Below, piece by piece: positions 1-11,416 of a stretch of DNA of 64,000 bases (positions are counted from its first letter, which is position 1; each line of letters begins with the position of its first letter). This DNA comes from Vulgatibacter incomptus. Lineage in GTDB: Bacteria > Myxococcota > Myxococcia > Myxococcales > Vulgatibacteraceae. The DNA lies in contig NZ_CP012332.1 of the NCBI RefSeq assembly GCF_001263175.1, positions 4,286,554 to 4,350,553 on the forward strand, given 5' to 3'. Position numbers and translations under genes: made by a program. The notes under the pieces were generated by a model. It ran no database searches and was not told the DNA's origin. It saw only the letters and a program-made list of their open reading frames with translations.

Positions 1-86
1 GCGTTGCCGGAGGTCGCCGCGCCCCCCGAGATCCCCGGCAGCCCGAGGGCCGCGATCGCCAGCATGGCCGCCAGCTCGATCCTCAT
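1..86 (-). CDS. exported protein, N-terminal fragment (gene runs off the window)
   Basis: On the complement an ATG at 86-84 opens a frame that stays open to the first base of the window, giving 28 residues. They look like a Sec signal peptide: a short charged start (MRIELA), a hydrophobic Ala/Leu stretch (MLAIAALGLPG) and a small-residue region (GGAATS) suited to signal peptidase cleavage. Nothing of the mature protein is visible, so no function can be given. It is divergent from the DUF2752 gene at 189, leaving about 100 bases for both promoters. It could be a chance frame. Confidence 0.45.
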   Translation of the reverse strand, partial: MRIELAAMLAIAALGLPGISGGAATSGN

Positions 87-188
87 CTCGAACGTCCCCG
101 CTTTCGAGGGCCCGCTCGCATGGCAGGCCGCCATGCGCAAAGGCTGTGCAGAGGAGCGCGTTCCGGCAACGGCGCGGTATAGAGAGGC

Positions 189-638
189 ATGTTCTCGATC
201 GAGTGGGGAAAGCGTTCGCCGGGCTTCCGCGGGGCGGACGGCCTCGCCGCCTTGGGGCTCGTGGCGCTCGCGGCCTCGCTAGCCCTGCCGCACGTGCCGC
301 TCTTCCACTCGCTGTTTCCGCGCTGCCATTTCCTGGATTGGACGGGCCTCCCCTGTGGCACCTGCGGCTTCACGCGGGCCTTCGTCCGCGGCGCGCACCT
401 CGACCTCGCCGGGGCGCTCTCCGTCTCGCCCTTCGGCGCGATGCTCTTCTGGGGCTGGGCGGCGGCATCCCTCTGGATCGCGGCGACCTGGCTCTTGCCG
501 GGCCTGCCCCTGCCCAGGTTCCGCGCGTCGGGGCCGTCCGGGCGCTGGATGGTCCGCTTCGGCATCCCCCTCGCGTTCGCCCTCAACTGGGCCTACCTGA
601 TCGGCGTCGCGCTCCTCGACGGCTCGCCGCCGGCCTGA
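189..638 (+). CDS. DUF2752 family membrane protein
   Basis: A 149-residue integral membrane protein with the DUF2752 signature: a Cys at residue 46 and the cluster LPCGTCGFTRAF at 55-66 (C56, C59), which matches the CPxCGxTRA hallmark. There are about three hydrophobic segments (roughly residues 18-38, 75-110 and 120-145). The biochemical role of the family is unknown; the conserved Cys cluster might bind metal or form disulfides, which is inference. The ATG at 189 has GAGAGG just upstream, at rather short spacing. crcB follows 64 bases downstream on the same strand, so the two may be co-transcribed. Confidence 0.82.
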   Translation: MFSIEWGKRSPGFRGADGLAALGLVALAASLALPHVPLFHSLFPRCHFLDWTGLPCGTCGFTRAFVRGAHLDLAGALSVSPFGAMLFWGWAAASLWIAATWLLPGLPLPRFRASGPSGRWMVRFGIPLAFALNWAYLIGVALLDGSPPA

Positions 639-702
639 GCGCCCTGCGGCCGCTTCCGTTTGCCGCTGGACGGTACCGAGCCCACGCCCGAGAATCGCCC
701 GC

Positions 703-1086
703 ATGGAACGGTTCTGGTTGGTCTGCCTGGGAAGCGCCCTCGGTGGGGGTGCTCGATACCTGCTCTCGGCGGCTGCCCTCCGGATCCTCGGCCCGTCGTT
801 CCCCTTCGGCACACTGCTGGTGAACCTGCTGGGCTCGTTCCTGATCGGCCTGATCGTCCACGCGGGCCTGGGCGGGATCGGCGCGCCCTCGACCCTGCGC
901 ATCTTCCTCACCACCGGCGTGATGGGCGGCCTCACCACCTACTCGACCTTCAACTTCGAGACGTTGGAGCTCTTCCGTTCCGGGGCGTTCGGGCTCGCGT
1001 TCCTAAATTTGGCCGTAACGGTGGTCGCATGCCTCGGCGCGGGCATCCTCGGCTTGATGGTCGGCAGGGCGGTGAGCGGCGCCTGA
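703..1086 (+). CDS. crcB: fluoride efflux channel CrcB/FluC
   Basis: A 127-residue four-helix membrane protein of the CrcB/Fluc family, dimeric channels that let fluoride leave the cytoplasm. Family marks are the early GGGARYL segment, the polar Asn in LLVNLLGSFLIG (N41) and the GLTTYSTFNFE segment (about residues 76-86) that holds the conserved Thr, Ser and Phe residues lining the fluoride path. Length is normal. It is followed after 31 bases by a DUF190 gene, a common CrcB partner. No fluoride-riboswitch consensus was seen in the 64-base leader, so control by fluoride is not visible here. Confidence 0.93.
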   Translation: MERFWLVCLGSALGGGARYLLSAAALRILGPSFPFGTLLVNLLGSFLIGLIVHAGLGGIGAPSTLRIFLTTGVMGGLTTYSTFNFETLELFRSGAFGLAFLNLAVTVVACLGAGILGLMVGRAVSGA

Positions 1087-1117
1087 GCATGGACGCTTGA
1101 AAACGGAGGAAGTGCCG

Positions 1118-1477
1118 ATGCGCGTTATCGAGGGAGACCAGCTGCTCGCCCGGATCTTCGTCGGCGAGTCGGACCTCTGGCACCACCAGCCCCTCGCCAC
1201 CGCCCTCCTCGAGAGGCTCCGGAAGGAGGGCTTCGCCGGCGCCAGCGTCTTCCACGGCGTCGCCGGCTTCGGCGCGCGGAGCGTGCTGCACACCGCACAG
1301 CTCCTCCGCCTCTCGGAGGACCTCCCCGTGCTCGTCGAAGTGGTCGACACCGAGGAGCGGATCCGCTCCCACCTCGTGCCGATCCTCGACGAGATGATGC
1401 CCGAGGGGCTCGTGACCCTCGAGAAGGTCCACGTCCTCCGCTACGGGCCGAAGCGCGAAGCGAGCGGGGCCGTCTGA
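1118..1477 (+). CDS. DUF190 family protein (CrcB-associated)
   Basis: A 119-residue soluble protein of the DUF190 family. The chain has the family pattern: N-terminal GDQLLARIFVGESD, then a basic helix with LLERLRKEGFAGASVF and the GVAGFG turn, then LPVLVEVVDTEERI. It resembles small PII-like ferredoxin-fold proteins; the exact function is not established. The ATG at 1118 was chosen over an upstream TTG at 1097 because GGAGGA lies seven bases before it. Genes of this family often sit beside crcB, as here, so a role in fluoride resistance or its control is likely but inferred. Confidence 0.88.
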   Translation: MRVIEGDQLLARIFVGESDLWHHQPLATALLERLRKEGFAGASVFHGVAGFGARSVLHTAQLLRLSEDLPVLVEVVDTEERIRSHLVPILDEMMPEGLVTLEKVHVLRYGPKREASGAV

Positions 1478-1550
1478 CACGGACCACCGCGCGGCCGCCC
1501 GCTTCCGGCCCGTAGCGGTCAAAGCGCCCCCTCCGATCCATCTTTCGCAG

Positions 1551-3121
1551 GTGATCCCGCCTCCGCGAAAGGCGTCGCCGCGACCTCCGACGCTGGGCGA
1601 GAGGGCGAGCGGCATCCTGCTCCACCCCACCTCGCTGCCCGGCCCGCACGGCTGCGGCGACCTGGGGCAGGGCGGTCATCGCTTCGCCGAATGGCTCGCC
1701 GAGGCCGGCCAGCGGTGGTGGCAGGTCCTGCCCCTTGGGCCGCTCGGCTACGGAAACTCGCCCTACAGCGCGCTCTCCGCCTTCGCCGGGAACCCGCTGC
1801 TCATCGGCCTGGACGAGCTGGGGATCGACGAGGTCCCGAGCCCCTCCCTCCCGTCCGGGCGCGTGGATTACGGCCTGGCGAGCGCCTGGCGCCGCCGGAA
1901 GCTGGGCGACGCCTTCGCCGCCCGCAAGGGGAGCGACGCGCCTTCCTTTCGCCTCTTCTGCGAGGCGGAGCGCCCTTGGCTGGAGGACTTCGCCCTCTAC
2001 TCCGCGCTCAAGGACGCCCACGGCGGCCGCTCGTGGGTGGAGTGGAGTCCGCGCCTGCGCGATCGGGATCCACCTGCGCTCGAGGACGCGAGGCGCGAGC
2101 TCGCCGAGGAGCTCGAACGCCGCCGCTGGGAGCAGTGGATCTTCGAGCAGCAGTGGCACCAGCTCCGCGAACACTGCGCCGCGCTCGGCATCGGCCTCAT
2201 CGGCGACCTGCCGATCTTCGTCTCCCACGACAGCGCCGACGTCTGGGCGCATCGGGAGCTCTTCTTCCTCGACGAGCGAGGCATGCCCACGGTGGTGGCG
2301 GGCGTGCCTCCCGACTACTTCAGCCGCACCGGACAGCTCTGGGGAAACCCGCTCTACCGCTGGGACCGCCTTCGGGACACGGGCTACGCCTGGTGGATCG
2401 ATCGCCTGCGCCAGATGCAGCGCCGCTTCGACGCGATCCGCCTCGACCACTTCATCGGCTTCGTCCGGGCCTGGGAGATCCCGGCAGGCGATCCCACCGC
2501 CGAGAACGGCCGCTGGAGGGAGGGCCCCGGGATCGGGCTCTTCCGGACGGCGAGGGAGGCGCTCGGAGAGCTCCCGATGATCGCCGAGGACCTGGGCGCC
2601 GTCACGCCGGCGGTGAAGGCGCTGCGCGACGAGCTCGGCCTTCCGGGGATCCGGCTCCTGCAGTTCGCCTTCGGCACCGATCCCCAGGCGCCCGACTTCC
2701 TGCCCCACGCCTATCCGCGCAACGCGGTGGTCTATACCGGCACCCACGACAACGACACCACGGTGGGCTGGTTCGAGGATCCCGGCGGCCCCCACGGCAC
2801 GAGGACCCCCGACGAGGTCGCCCGGGAGCGGGCGAGGGCGCTGGACTACCTCGGCCTGGAAGGGGCGGGGGAGGTCCACTGGGCGATGATCCGCGCGGTG
2901 CTCGCGTCCGTGGCGAACGTGGCGATCGTCCCCCTCCAGGACGTGCTCGGGTTGGGCTCCGAGGCGAGGATGAATCGCCCCGGCACGCTGGACGGCAACT
3001 GGGAGTGGCGGGTCCGCGAGGCGGATCTCGACACTGCTCTCGCCTACCGGCTCCACCGCCTCGTGCATACCTACGGGCGTGACGCGGGGGCTCCCGCAGC
3101 CGGCATCCCGGTCGAGGGGAG

Positions 3122-3125
<4 letters not shown>
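1551..3125 (+). CDS. malQ: 4-alpha-glucanotransferase (amylomaltase)
   Basis: A 524-residue cytoplasmic GH77 enzyme that moves alpha-1,4-glucan segments between maltodextrins and releases glucose. The N-terminus has SGILLHPTSLPG and the substrate-site motif LPLGPLGYGNSPYS. The catalytic residues are recognisable: nucleophile Asp299 in RLDHFIGF, acid/base Glu346 in IAEDLG and transition-state Asp400 in THDNDTT. Length is typical for the short bacterial form. The first start is GTG at 1551 with only a weak ribosome site. The stop overlaps the treS start (ATGA, 3122-3125), so the two are translationally coupled and probably serve one alpha-glucan/trehalose pathway. Confidence 0.95.
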
Positions 3126-6451
<3,326 letters not shown>

Positions 6452-6463
6452 CGGCGCGCCCGA

Positions 6464-6480
6464 CGGCATGTCTCATGCCG
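6464..6480. terminator. short stem-loop after treS
   Basis: A perfect 7-base stem CGGCATG / CATGCCG with a 3-base loop starts 13 bases after the treS stop. There is no T-run after it, so termination is only likely from its position at the end of the malQ-treS pair. Confidence 0.4.
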
Positions 6481-6606
6481 GACTGCTCTGCGGCAGGGGT
6501 TCCCTCCTCATATTGACGCCCGCACGCCCGCATGGGGTACTGCGAGCCTGGTCCTGAGACCCGGGGGGGCGACCGCATGGCGATGGATGGCACTCACGAA
6601 AGCACT

Positions 6607-7077
6607 ATGAGAAACCGAGGAACAGCAGGGATCATCGCCCTTGCTCTTTTCGGCATCTGTTTGGTGTCTTGTTCCCGTGCTGAGCTCGATCCAGAGAGCG
6701 AAGCCCTTAGGACCGTAACGACTGATGACATCGAAAAAGAGCCTCCAATGAAAGAAGAGGAGGTGGTTCGATACATCGCCATAATGCCAGAATTCGTCGA
6801 GGTCAGCAGCACAAAAGATCCCGCTGCGATGGTGGAGTTCTATAGGAAGCATGGTTTCACCAAGAACCGTCACACCTTTATGCAGCTCAAGATGATATTC
6901 GCCTCCAGGGCCATCAGGGGCAAGGCGGCCAACGAGCCCCCTCCAACCCCGAGGTCCTTGCGTCTGACTGACGGCGAGCTGGCGATTGTGAGGAGACACT
7001 TCTCGGACTACACGGCGGCGAGCGAGAAGGCCAGGGAGACCTATGATGCCGAGAGAGAAAGACGTCCGCAGCCTTGA
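6607..7077 (+). CDS. small lipoprotein of unknown function
   Basis: A 156-residue protein starting MRNRGTAGIIALAL with a lipobox (LVSC, Cys near residue 21), so it is probably lipid-anchored at the periplasmic face. The mature part is charged and mostly helical in character (TTDDIEKEPPMKEEE, then YIAIMPEFVEV, later DYTAASEKARETYDAE). I recognise no family. ATG 6607 was chosen over an ATG at 6532 because it places the signal peptide at the N-terminus. Codon use is less GC-biased than in the flanking genes (many A/T third positions), shared with the next gene, which hints at recent acquisition. Confidence 0.7.
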   Translation: MRNRGTAGIIALALFGICLVSCSRAELDPESEALRTVTTDDIEKEPPMKEEEVVRYIAIMPEFVEVSSTKDPAAMVEFYRKHGFTKNRHTFMQLKMIFASRAIRGKAANEPPPTPRSLRLTDGELAIVRRHFSDYTAASEKARETYDAERERRPQP

Positions 7078-7110
7078 ATAGGTTGCCCGTCGTAATGGAT
7101 GGGGAACTGA

Positions 7111-7719
7111 ATGAGCTTGGTTCACACTGTCGTCGGAGCCGTCGTGGCCTTTGCGGCCCAAGCGGCGATCGCCGCCCCTCCAGACGACGTCAGCACCAGA
7201 AGCGCGGATGCTCCTTCCGAGGCGGCGAGCGTTCTAGAGGGATTCCAGAACGCTCGCTGGGGCATGACGAAGGCAGACATCAAGGCACTGTACCCGGCGT
7301 CGGCTGAACCGTTCGATGACCTTCTCGCCACCCGCGTAGACGTAGGAGGAACTACGGTAAAGGTCGGGTTCGAGTTCGTCGACGGCAGGCTCGAGGGGGT
7401 GGTCATCCTCTTTTTTGGGCACGAGGAAGGGCATCCTGCACGCCGATGCGCCCGAGTAAAGAACCAGATCGACGAGATATCTGGCAAGCCGAGCGAGAGT
7501 CCAGAGTCGAAGGAGCATCTCGATGCGCTTCTAGCGCGCTTGCAGACCAATTACACGATGGAATGGATCTTCCCGAAGACAGCCATCGAGCTGAAATGCT
7601 TGGGCGATGGCTCTGACGACCTCACGGTGAGCCTTCGGTACAACAGCAGGAAGCACCATGACATGCGTAAAGCACAATGGGATGCCGCCATGCGAGCCGG
7701 TGCAGGGAACGATCCGTAG
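7111..7719 (+). CDS. exported protein of unknown function
   Basis: A 202-residue protein with a Sec signal peptide (hydrophobic VVGAVVAFAAQAAIAA ending AIAA-P). The mature part starts with FQNARWGMTKADIKALYP, a pattern that recurs at the start of many small secreted bacterial proteins of unknown function, and continues with beta-rich sequence (VGGTTVKVGFEFVDGRL). Two Cys near the middle and one later (RRCARV, ELKCLG) could form a disulfide. It follows the small lipoprotein gene by 33 bases and shares its lower GC content, so the two look like one unit. The 3' end is convergent with the kinase operon, 22 bases away. Confidence 0.72.
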   Translation: MSLVHTVVGAVVAFAAQAAIAAPPDDVSTRSADAPSEAASVLEGFQNARWGMTKADIKALYPASAEPFDDLLATRVDVGGTTVKVGFEFVDGRLEGVVILFFGHEEGHPARRCARVKNQIDEISGKPSESPESKEHLDALLARLQTNYTMEWIFPKTAIELKCLGDGSDDLTVSLRYNSRKHHDMRKAQWDAAMRAGAGNDP

Positions 7720-7741
7720 TCAGCGGAACGACCGCGTGTGA

Positions 7742-8860
7742 TTATTCGGGGATCGGCAGCGATACGACGAAGCGCGTTCCGACGCCCACCTCGCTCGTCG
7801 CGTCGATGCTGCCGCCGAGCTCTTCGACGATCTGACGGGAGATCGCGAGGCCCAGGCCGGTGCCGCCGCTCGGCTTGGTGGTGAAGAAGGGATCGAAGAC
7901 CCGCGCCAGCACGTCCTTGGGCATCCCCGGGCCGTTGTCCTCGACCACGAGCCGGTAGGCGTCGTCTCGGGCGTACTGGAGGATCTTCACCTGGTTCGTT
8001 GCGCGGAGCGCCGGATCCATGGCCTCCACCGCGTTGATCACGAGGTTGAGGACCACCTGGCCCAGCTTGGTGCGAGAGCCCCGAATCGGCTGCAGCCGCG
8101 CGAGATCCAGCTCGAGCCGTGCCACCCGCTGCACGCGCCCGCGCAGGGAGCGAACGGCGAGCCCCACGACCTCCTCGAGGTCGACGAGGCCCTCGTCGCT
8201 CGCATTCGCGCCGAGCTCCATCGAACGCATGATCTCGATGATCGCCTCGATGGAGCGCGTGCAGTCCGCCAGCGCCTCGTCCACGTCCGTCAGCTTCTTG
8301 GTCAGGCGCGCGTCGATGCCCTCGAGCTTCGACTGGACGTCGCCCACGGCCTGGCGGACGAAGTGGAGGTTGGCGTCCATGGCGCCCAGGGGGTTGCGGA
8401 TCTCGTGTGCGATCCCGGCGGAGATCACGCCGAGCGAGTAGAGGCGCTCCGTCGCCGCGAGCCGCGTCTCCATCTCGACCACCTTGCGGCCGACCAGATA
8501 GCGCTCGCGCGCGAGCTGGAGCGAGAGCCGGAGCTCGCGCGTGTCCCAGGGCTTGCGCAGATAGAGGTGGATCTGCCCCCGGTTGATCGCCTCGATCGCC
8601 GCGTTCAGATCCGAGTAGGCGGTGATCATCATCCGGATCGTCTCGGGGAACTCGACCTTGGCGATCTCCGCCAGGTCGACGCCGGACATTCCGGGCATCC
8701 GCTGATCCGTGAGGAGGACGGAGATCTCGCGGCTGCGCAGGATCTCGAGGGCCGCCGGGCCGCTGTTCGCGGTGAGGATCGGCAGGACGCCCTCGAGCGC
8801 CGACTCGAAGATCACCAGGTTCGCCTGGTCGTCGTCGACGTAGAGAATCGGGGCGCTCAT
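7742..8860 (-). CDS. response regulator with C-terminal histidine kinase domain (PhcR-like)
   Basis: A 372-residue soluble protein in reversed order for a two-component protein. A receiver domain comes first (residues ~4-120, phospho-acceptor Asp52 in LLTDQRMPG, Lys103 in LRKPW). It is followed by a kinase with a phospho-acceptor His at 152 (GIAHEIRNPLGA) and an HATPase with N-box LNLVINAVEAM, G1 DNGPGMP, F-box DPFFTTKP and G2 GTGLGLA. The ATG overlaps the stop of the upstream kinase gene (ATGA). A receiver with a kinase as output is the layout of PhcR in Ralstonia, and the gene order here also fits phcB-phcS-phcR. The receiver type is also shared with hydrogenase-regulator-like proteins, so orthology is unproven. 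Confidence 0.88.
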   Translation of the reverse strand: MSAPILYVDDDQANLVIFESALEGVLPILTANSGPAALEILRSREISVLLTDQRMPGMSGVDLAEIAKVEFPETIRMMITAYSDLNAAIEAINRGQIHLYLRKPWDTRELRLSLQLARERYLVGRKVVEMETRLAATERLYSLGVISAGIAHEIRNPLGAMDANLHFVRQAVGDVQSKLEGIDARLTKKLTDVDEALADCTRSIEAIIEIMRSMELGANASDEGLVDLEEVVGLAVRSLRGRVQRVARLELDLARLQPIRGSRTKLGQVVLNLVINAVEAMDPALRATNQVKILQYARDDAYRLVVEDNGPGMPKDVLARVFDPFFTTKPSGGTGLGLAISRQIVEELGGSIDATSEVGVGTRFVVSLPIPE

Positions 8861-11376
8861 TCTGCCTCCTCCGCCGGGAGCTCGACATGGAAGCGGGCAC
8901 CGCCGCCCGGCCGCCCCTCGTATCGGAGATCCCCGCCGTAGCGCGTGGTGATCTTCCTCGAGAGGTACAGGCCCAAGCCCGTGCCGATTCCAGGCTCCCG
9001 GGTGGTGAAGAAGGGATCGAAGATCCGCTCTGCGACCCCGGCCGGGATCCCGGGGCCGTCGTCCTCTACCACGACTCGAACGTTCGCGCCGGCGTCGGCG
9101 ACGTGGACCCATACGTTCCGTGCCGTCGAGCGAAGCGCGTTGTCGATCAGGTTCAAGAACACCTGGTTCAACTCTCCCGCCGAGGCGATCACCGGTCGGC
9201 TCGACTCGTAGCGACGGTGGACTTCGATCCCGTTGAGCCGATGCTCGAGGAGGCGGACGGTTGCGTCGAGACCGGATCGAAGGTCGCAGGGACGAGGTCG
9301 ATCCTGCTCGCCCGGATGGGAGTGGTCAAGGAGCGCGGCGCTGATCGCGTCGATCCGGCTCCCGGCCTCCTCGATCACCTCCAGCACGCGCCTCGTCGAG
9401 GGCTCGAGGTTCTGGCGCTCCAGGAGGGCACGAGCGCCGTTCACCACGGCGTTCACGGGGTTGCGCACCTCGTGGCCGATCCCCGCCGCGAGCGTACCCA
9501 CTGCGGCGAGCTTCGCCTGGGCGGCGAGGGTGAGCCCCAGGGAGCGGAGGCGGAGCTGCGCCCGCACCCGGGCGATCAGCACACGCGGATGGATCGGCTT
9601 CGTCACGAAGTCGTCCGCGCCGTGGGCGTAGCCCTCGAGGACCGCTTCCGAGCCGCTGCGGGCGGTGAGGAGGATCACCGGGATGTTCTGGAGCGCAGGG
9701 TCCGCCTTGAGGGACGCGCAGAGCGCCGTGCCCGTGAGCCGCGGCATCATCACGTCCGAGATCACGAGGTCCGGCCGGCTCGAGCGCACGAGCTCGAGGC
9801 CCGCCACGCCGTCGTTCGCGACCTCCACGTCAAACGAAGGCGCGAGGATCCGCTGGACCATCTCGCGGATCTCGTCGTTGTCCTCGACGAGCACGAGCCT
9901 CGGGCGGCGGCCGTCCTCCAGCCGAATCGGAGCGGCTTCCGGCGCAGGGCCCGCCTCCGGGAGCGTCGGCTCGGAACCGGGCGGTAGCTGCATGTCGCCC
10001 GCGCGACGCCCGTCGGCGACGTCGACCGCGACCTGCCTCCGCTCGACCACCTCGGGACGGAAGTGCTCCCTGCCGAGGAGGAGGGTCATCGTGAAAGTGG
10101 TCCCCTCGCCGGAACCGCCGGAGATCTCGAGCCGGCCGCCGTGGAGCTCCACGAGCTGACGGGCCAGCGAGAGGCCGATCCCGGCGCCGCCCTGGACGCG
10201 ATGGTTCCCGCCGGACTCGGATCGGAAGAAGCGCTCGAAGATCCGCTCCCGATCCGCCTCGGGGATCCCCGGGCCGGAGTCGGTGACGCTCACGGTCGCC
10301 TCGGTGTCGGAAGAGCTGACCTCCAGTCGGATCCGGCCGCCGTCCGGGGTGAACTTCAGCGCGTTCCCCAGGAGGTTGGTGAGGACGATCTCGAGTCGGT
10401 GGGCGTCGCCGAAGGTGTTCTCGACCTGGGCGGTCGTCAGCTCCAGCTCGATGTCGCGGCTCTCCGCCGCGGGACGGAACGCCGCGAGGGAGTGTTCCGC
10501 GAGGAGGCGGAGGTCGACGGGCGCCACCCGGAGCCGCAGCCGGCCTGCGTCGATGCGCGAGAGATCGAGGAGATCGTCGATGAGCCGAAGCAGCCGGTAG
10601 GCGTTCCGGCGGACCACGTCGAAGAACGAGCGCTCATCGGCCGAGAGCCCGTCTCGGGCCAGGCGATCCTCCACGGGAGTGAGGATCAGGGTGAGGGGCG
10701 TCCGCAGCTCGTGGGAGATGTTGGTGAAGAACTCGGTCTTGGTCCTGTCGAGCTCCTTGAGCTGCGAGAGGGCCTCCTCGAGCTGCGCGGACGTGCGGGC
10801 CAGGCTCGTGCGTGCCTCGTGCTCGCGGCGCACCTGGCGGTACCTGACTTCATTCGAGGCGACCGCGATCACCGAGGTGAGCAGGAGGAAATAGAGGTTG
10901 TTGAAGAATGCGGGGTCCTCCCAGACCGAGGAACCGGACGCGAGGGCGGGGACCAGCCAGAACGAGGTGATCGCAAGGCAGGCGAGGGTCGTCTGGAGGA
11001 TGCGCCAGACGAAGACGATCCCCATGCCCAGGATGCAGAGGTTGAGGCCCGCGTAGTAGGGCGACGAGAAGCCTTCGAGGCGGCCGATCATGGCCGCAAT
11101 CGCGAGCGAGCCGATCAGCGCGGGGAGCAGCCCCAGCGGAAAGGTGACTCGCTCGTCGCGGACGACGTAGGTGAGGCCGAGCACCACGAGCGAGCCGGCA
11201 GCCGCCGCGACGCGAAGGGTGAAGAAGGGCTGGACCAGCTCGGGGTTCGTGAGCCAGTCGAGGACCACGCCCGCCGGCATCAAGACCGCGACGAGGAGCG
11301 CGGCGAGCCTGGCAGCAACGAGGTTCCGCTCGGCGAGGTGGGCGCGAAACTCCGAAATCGTCGTCGTCCGACTCAA
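8857..11376 (-). CDS. membrane hybrid histidine kinase, HK-REC-HK (PhcS-like)
   Basis: An 839-residue sensor. Residues ~22-175 hold about six membrane helices with almost no periplasmic domain, then a coiled coil (~180-212). The first kinase has His222 (NISHELRTPLT) and an HATPase with DSGPGIP. A receiver spans ~493-610 (Asp541 in VISDVMMP, Lys593). A second, complete kinase follows, with His635 (GIGHEVRNPVNAV), N-box LNLIDNAL, DDGPGIP and GTGLGLY. Two kinase cores around one receiver are rare. The first start is TTG at 11376, with GGTGGG upstream. The gene lies 40 bases behind the PilZ-methyltransferase gene and overlaps the REC-HK gene by four bases, so all three look like an operon. A membrane sensor without an external domain suits a hydrophobic ligand. 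Confidence 0.9.
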   Translation of the reverse strand: MSRTTTISEFRAHLAERNLVAARLAALLVAVLMPAGVVLDWLTNPELVQPFFTLRVAAAAGSLVVLGLTYVVRDERVTFPLGLLPALIGSLAIAAMIGRLEGFSSPYYAGLNLCILGMGIVFVWRILQTTLACLAITSFWLVPALASGSSVWEDPAFFNNLYFLLLTSVIAVASNEVRYRQVRREHEARTSLARTSAQLEEALSQLKELDRTKTEFFTNISHELRTPLTLILTPVEDRLARDGLSADERSFFDVVRRNAYRLLRLIDDLLDLSRIDAGRLRLRVAPVDLRLLAEHSLAAFRPAAESRDIELELTTAQVENTFGDAHRLEIVLTNLLGNALKFTPDGGRIRLEVSSSDTEATVSVTDSGPGIPEADRERIFERFFRSESGGNHRVQGGAGIGLSLARQLVELHGGRLEISGGSGEGTTFTMTLLLGREHFRPEVVERRQVAVDVADGRRAGDMQLPPGSEPTLPEAGPAPEAAPIRLEDGRRPRLVLVEDNDEIREMVQRILAPSFDVEVANDGVAGLELVRSSRPDLVISDVMMPRLTGTALCASLKADPALQNIPVILLTARSGSEAVLEGYAHGADDFVTKPIHPRVLIARVRAQLRLRSLGLTLAAQAKLAAVGTLAAGIGHEVRNPVNAVVNGARALLERQNLEPSTRRVLEVIEEAGSRIDAISAALLDHSHPGEQDRPRPCDLRSGLDATVRLLEHRLNGIEVHRRYESSRPVIASAGELNQVFLNLIDNALRSTARNVWVHVADAGANVRVVVEDDGPGIPAGVAERIFDPFFTTREPGIGTGLGLYLSRKITTRYGGDLRYEGRPGGGARFHVELPAEEAE

Positions 11377-11416
11377 GCTGCGCCCACCGTTCGAACACGC
11401 TCTTTCGAGCGAATCT

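Noticed and set aside
638..703. Possible fluoride riboswitch before crcB
   Set aside because: The 64-base leader lacks the conserved pseudoknot elements I would expect.
1125..3068. A 647-codon open frame opposite DUF190 and malQ
   Set aside because: malQ on the other strand has all catalytic residues in order; the reverse frame shows none of any family and ends in Arg/Gly/Ser repeats.
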